NCBI GenBank assembly: GCA_031258375.1
Contig: JAIRMX010000184.1
Span: 1-7,005, forward strand
DNA: 7,005 bases
Reading direction: 5' to 3'
Origin: Elusimicrobiota bacterium
Lineage (GTDB): Bacteria > Elusimicrobiota > Elusimicrobia > Elusimicrobiales > Elusimicrobiaceae
Part shown: one piece after another, positions 5,457 through 7,005 of the stretch
Layout: every line of letters begins with the position of its first letter
Position numbering within the stretch: position 1 is the first letter of the stretch
Notes under the pieces: model-generated
The model's database searches: none
Seen by the model: the letters and a program-made list of their open reading frames with translations, nothing else
What the model was told of the DNA's origin: nothing
Translations under genes and position numbers: made by a program

Positions 5457-5480
5457 ATCATTTATGGAGAACATAAGAAA
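5452..5480 (-). promoter_or_regulatory. Extended -10 promoter of the NifU-like gene
   Basis: On the minus strand TGATATGAT supplies a TATGAT -10 (5457-5452) with a TGn extension; the -35 (around 5480-5475, TTTCTT) is poor, as is common with extended -10 promoters. Transcription would start near 5445, about 20 nt before the ATG and just upstream of GAGGTG. The -10 covers nearly the same bases as the plus-strand -10 (5451-5456), so the two polymerases must compete. Confidence 0.55.
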
Positions 5481-5934
5481 AGGGGATATTGGACGCACCG
5501 ATTCTCTTGCGCGAAAAAATATAAAGAAAGACGATAAGCGCATAATAGCTCTGGCTATGCTGGACAGGCTTTGCGCCGAACTAGGTTTTGCAAAAACCGA
5601 AATACCCGCTCTTGCGGAAAGTTTTACCAAAATACAAAATATTCTCATAGAAATTATGGGCATAATCAGCGGAAGCGGCAAAACCCTTTCGCGCGGAGGT
5701 CTTGATTTTTTGGATTTGGAAATCGGCCGTCTCGGCAAAGAACTGCCGCCGCTTAAAGAATTTATTTTGCCCGGAAATAATAAAGCCGAAGCAATTTTGC
5801 ATTTATGCCGCACTTGCGCCCGCGTCGCCGAAACCGCGGCGGTAGCCGCAAACGCGCCGCAAGAAACGCTGGCTTTTATAAACAGACTGTCTTTATATTT
5901 GTTCACGCTTGCTCGCGCGCAAAGAAAAATTTGA
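5464..5934 (+). CDS. PduO-type ATP:cob(I)alamin adenosyltransferase
   Basis: The enzyme family transfers the 5'-deoxyadenosyl group of ATP to cob(I)alamin, making coenzyme B12, as a trimer with active sites between subunits. The 156-residue product keeps the family landmarks: GDIGRT (7-12) for the ATP-binding GDxGxT, KKDD (21-24), D34 of the usual VDELN, IQNIL (57-61), FILPG (100-104) with the Phe that displaces the lower ligand, HLCR (113-116) with R116 expected to pair with D34, R120 and E123 of the RRAER helix, and NRLS (140-143). It departs at several conserved places: TxTGD reads IRKGD, DELN reads DRLC, RRAER reads RVAET and NRLSD reads NRLSL. It is a little short (usual 180-200). The ATG at 5464 suits the alignment; a TTG-started extension to 5428 would be antisense-overlap sequence. 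No ribosome site is visible. It is the only cobalamin gene here. Confidence 0.87.
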   Translation: MENIRKGDIGRTDSLARKNIKKDDKRIIALAMLDRLCAELGFAKTEIPALAESFTKIQNILIEIMGIISGSGKTLSRGGLDFLDLEIGRLGKELPPLKEFILPGNNKAEAILHLCRTCARVAETAAVAANAPQETLAFINRLSLYLFTLARAQRKI

Positions 5935-5961
5935 TAATATATGTTAAAAATATGCTATACT
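5931..5961 (+). promoter_or_regulatory. Candidate promoter for the SH3/CcmI-like unit
   Basis: TTGATA (5931-5936) and TATACT (5956-5961) are 19 nt apart; the -10 has a TGC extension (TGCTATACT), which compensates for the long spacer. The start would lie near 5968, about 36 nt before the ATG at 6004. The -35 overlaps the stop codon of the adenosyltransferase gene, and no terminator separates the two genes. A second TATACT at 5985-5990 is too close to the ribosome site to be preferred. Confidence 0.5.
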
Positions 5962-6003
5962 TTTTTTATATTGTTTCGATTATATATACTAAGAGGTACT
6001 AAA

Positions 6004-6465
6004 ATGAAAAGCACAGCCAAAATAGCACTAAGTTTAATAATTTTATTTTTTGCGGCCAATGTTTTTGCCGCAAAATATGCTTCCATAGGCGTAAAAGAAG
6101 GCAATGTGCGCAGCTGCGCCAGCGCTAAATGCAGTATTAAATTTAAAGTTTGGAAATATACTCCCGTTGAAATGTTAGGCACAAGTAAAGATAAAAACTG
6201 GGTAGAAATAAAAGATTTCGAAGGCTACAAAGGCTGGGTGCATAAAGATTTACTCTCTGAAACGCCCGCAATGTCGGCTAAATCCGACGCTAACGTAAGA
6301 ACGGAGCCAAGCTCCACCGCGTCCGTCGCATGGATTGTAGAAAAGGGATATTCTTTTAAATTCCTCAAAAAACAAGGCGCGTGGCTTCAGGTTACCGACG
6401 ACGAAGGAACGTCGGGTTGGATAAGCCAGTCCGTAGTTTGGGGTTTTACGGAATATAAAAAATAA
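6004..6465 (+). CDS. Secreted protein with two bacterial SH3 (SH3b) domains
   Basis: The 153-residue product has a signal peptide (about 1-22, ending NVFA) and then two tandem SH3b-type repeats. Repeat 1 spans about 27-84 (GNVRSCASAKC, NWVEIKDFEGYKGWVHKDLL) and repeat 2 about 93-148 (ANVRTEPSS, AWLQVTDDEGTSGWISQSVV). Each has the NVR opening and closing GW typical of the fold. SH3b domains usually bind cell-wall peptides or glycans, so a periplasmic peptidoglycan-associated role is likely; there is no catalytic domain. Two cysteines in repeat 1 (C38, C43) could form a disulfide. AAGAGGT lies 6 nt before the ATG at 6004; upstream in-frame starts from 5941 lack a signal-peptide-like beginning. 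The next gene follows after 39 nt and is probably co-transcribed. Confidence 0.85.
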   Translation: MKSTAKIALSLIILFFAANVFAAKYASIGVKEGNVRSCASAKCSIKFKVWKYTPVEMLGTSKDKNWVEIKDFEGYKGWVHKDLLSETPAMSAKSDANVRTEPSSTASVAWIVEKGYSFKFLKKQGAWLQVTDDEGTSGWISQSVVWGFTEYKK

Positions 6466-6504
6466 TTTTAGGATATTTTTCAAATAATTTTAAAGGATTA
6501 TAAT

Positions 6505-6978
6505 ATGAAATACTTTGTTTTTCTAATTACTTTGATTTCTTTAGGGGCGGGTATATATTCTTTTTATCCCGCAAAGAAAGAAGAGCCTTTTTCGATTTCC
6601 GGCAAAGTGGAAGTTGTCCAAAGGCTGCTTAAAACCGCGACCGCAAGCAATGTATCCTGTTCGGTAATAGTAAAAAACGAAGCGGACGTTCCAATTGCAA
6701 TAAAAAGAATAGTCAACCCGTCTTTTCCTTTGGAATTCAATATAAATAGAAATGATTTGCTTATAGATTCTTTCTCCGGCAATATTAAACTTGAAGTGCA
6801 AATCAACAGCCACGGGAATTTGGGCGTTTTGCAGGCGGGAGATATCTTCGGCGAATCGTCGGCTTTATACGCCTCTGGCAGTAAGGACATATTGTTGGTT
6901 GCGGATAAAATGATAGGGAAACCTACTCTTGCCGGTAAAAACAAAAGAGGCAATTTTTTCCGTACGGCGGCTTGGTAA
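6505..6978 (+). CDS. Membrane-anchored protein resembling the C-terminal domain of cytochrome c maturation factor CcmI/CycH
   Basis: The 157-residue product has an N-terminal hydrophobic segment (3-20, FVFLITLISLGAGIYSF) that should anchor it in the inner membrane. A periplasmic domain follows at about 29-138. Its pattern matches the C-terminal periplasmic domain of CcmI/CycH: ISGKVEV (31-37), CSVIVKN (52-58), VPIAIKR (62-68), FPLEFNI (74-80), LEVQINSHGNLG (96-107), GDIFGES (112-118) and LLVADKMIG (130-138). In CcmI this domain helps present apocytochrome c to the heme ligation machinery. Here it stands alone, without the TPR part and without other ccm genes in view, so the function may differ. 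The tail 139-157 is basic and unlike the family. AAAGGA sits 7 nt before the ATG. The resemblance is from pattern memory, hence moderate confidence in the family and high confidence in the gene. Confidence 0.7.
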   Translation: MKYFVFLITLISLGAGIYSFYPAKKEEPFSISGKVEVVQRLLKTATASNVSCSVIVKNEADVPIAIKRIVNPSFPLEFNINRNDLLIDSFSGNIKLEVQINSHGNLGVLQAGDIFGESSALYASGSKDILLVADKMIGKPTLAGKNKRGNFFRTAAW

Positions 6979-6987
6979 ATATGCATA

Positions 6988-7001
6988 CCCCCCCCCCCCC
7001 C
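6988..7001. repeat. Homopolymer tract, C14 on plus
   Basis: Fourteen C begin 9 bases after the stop codon of the CcmI-like gene, in the context ATGCATA-C14-GCTC. The other C tract reads ATAATA-C10-GTG, so both are preceded by ATA and followed by G. It lies at the end of the window, so what it controls cannot be seen. Either it sits in the regulatory region of the next gene or it is a 3' flank. Confidence 0.95.
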
Positions 7002-7005
7002 GCTC

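Noticed and set aside
5427..5906. 160-residue N-terminal extension of the NifU-like frame on the minus strand
   Set aside because: It is antisense to the well-supported adenosyltransferase gene, is rich in Arg/Ser with no domain, and the Nfu domain has its own ribosome site and start at 5426.
5961..5967. T run after the TATACT -10 as a second slippage site
   Set aside because: Short T runs are common in AT-rich leaders, and this one lies downstream of the -10, where a change of length would not alter promoter spacing.
6564..6986. 140-residue minus-strand frame over the CcmI-like gene, downstream of the G14 run on that strand
   Set aside because: The plus-strand protein has a ribosome site, membrane anchor and family pattern; the minus frame has no recognisable domain or ribosome site and looks like a shadow.

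Overview
The window looks like chromosomal DNA from a Gram-negative (diderm) bacterium of moderate GC and dense gene packing. Two exported proteins are predicted outer-membrane beta-barrels ending in phenylalanine, and three proteins carry Sec signal peptides or a signal anchor. The gene mix (a TraF/PorV-like barrel, short SH3 proteins, many divergent single-domain enzymes) is reminiscent of Elusimicrobiota or related deep lineages. That assignment is an impression from gene content, not a computed result. I see no tRNA, rRNA, CRISPR array, transposase, integrase or plasmid function.

Layout. Positions 1-338 (minus) hold most of a QueD/6-pyruvoyl-tetrahydropterin-synthase-family gene that runs off the left edge. 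A 288-bp gap follows, with a strong hairpin at 570-601. Positions 627-1214 (minus) encode a ~195-residue outer-membrane beta-barrel. Its promoter has a perfect -35 (TTGACA) and a perfect -10 (TATAAT) separated by a 16-nt spacer that is mostly a run of ten G. Positions 3497 to 1430 (minus) form a two-gene unit: a 515-residue TraF/PorV-like barrel protein and a short-chain dehydrogenase that stops just after its catalytic YxxxK segment. The unit closes with a textbook intrinsic terminator. Positions 5426 to 3724 (minus) form a second unit: a NifU C-terminal-domain Fe-S scaffold, a PHP-domain phosphoesterase and a glycerophosphodiester phosphodiesterase, the last two coupled by an ATGCTGA stop/start overlap.

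The right part reads on the plus strand. A PduO-type ATP:cob(I)alamin adenosyltransferase (5464-5934) diverges from the NifU-like gene across only 37 bp. The two -10 elements there occupy almost the same bases, and the plus-strand transcript appears to be leaderless. A second plus-strand unit follows: a secreted two-SH3-domain protein (6004-6465) and a membrane-anchored protein resembling the C-terminal domain of the cytochrome c maturation factor CcmI (6505-6978). The window ends in a run of 14 C.

The most interesting signal is the G10 tract inside an otherwise consensus promoter of a surface protein gene. That architecture is known for phase-variable surface antigens. A second long C tract lies at the right edge. 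Secondary points are the shared bidirectional -10 with a leaderless adenosyltransferase gene, the QueD-family protein lacking the usual catalytic Cys and His but carrying an ExxHxH motif, the truncated SDR, and the free-standing CcmI-like domain.
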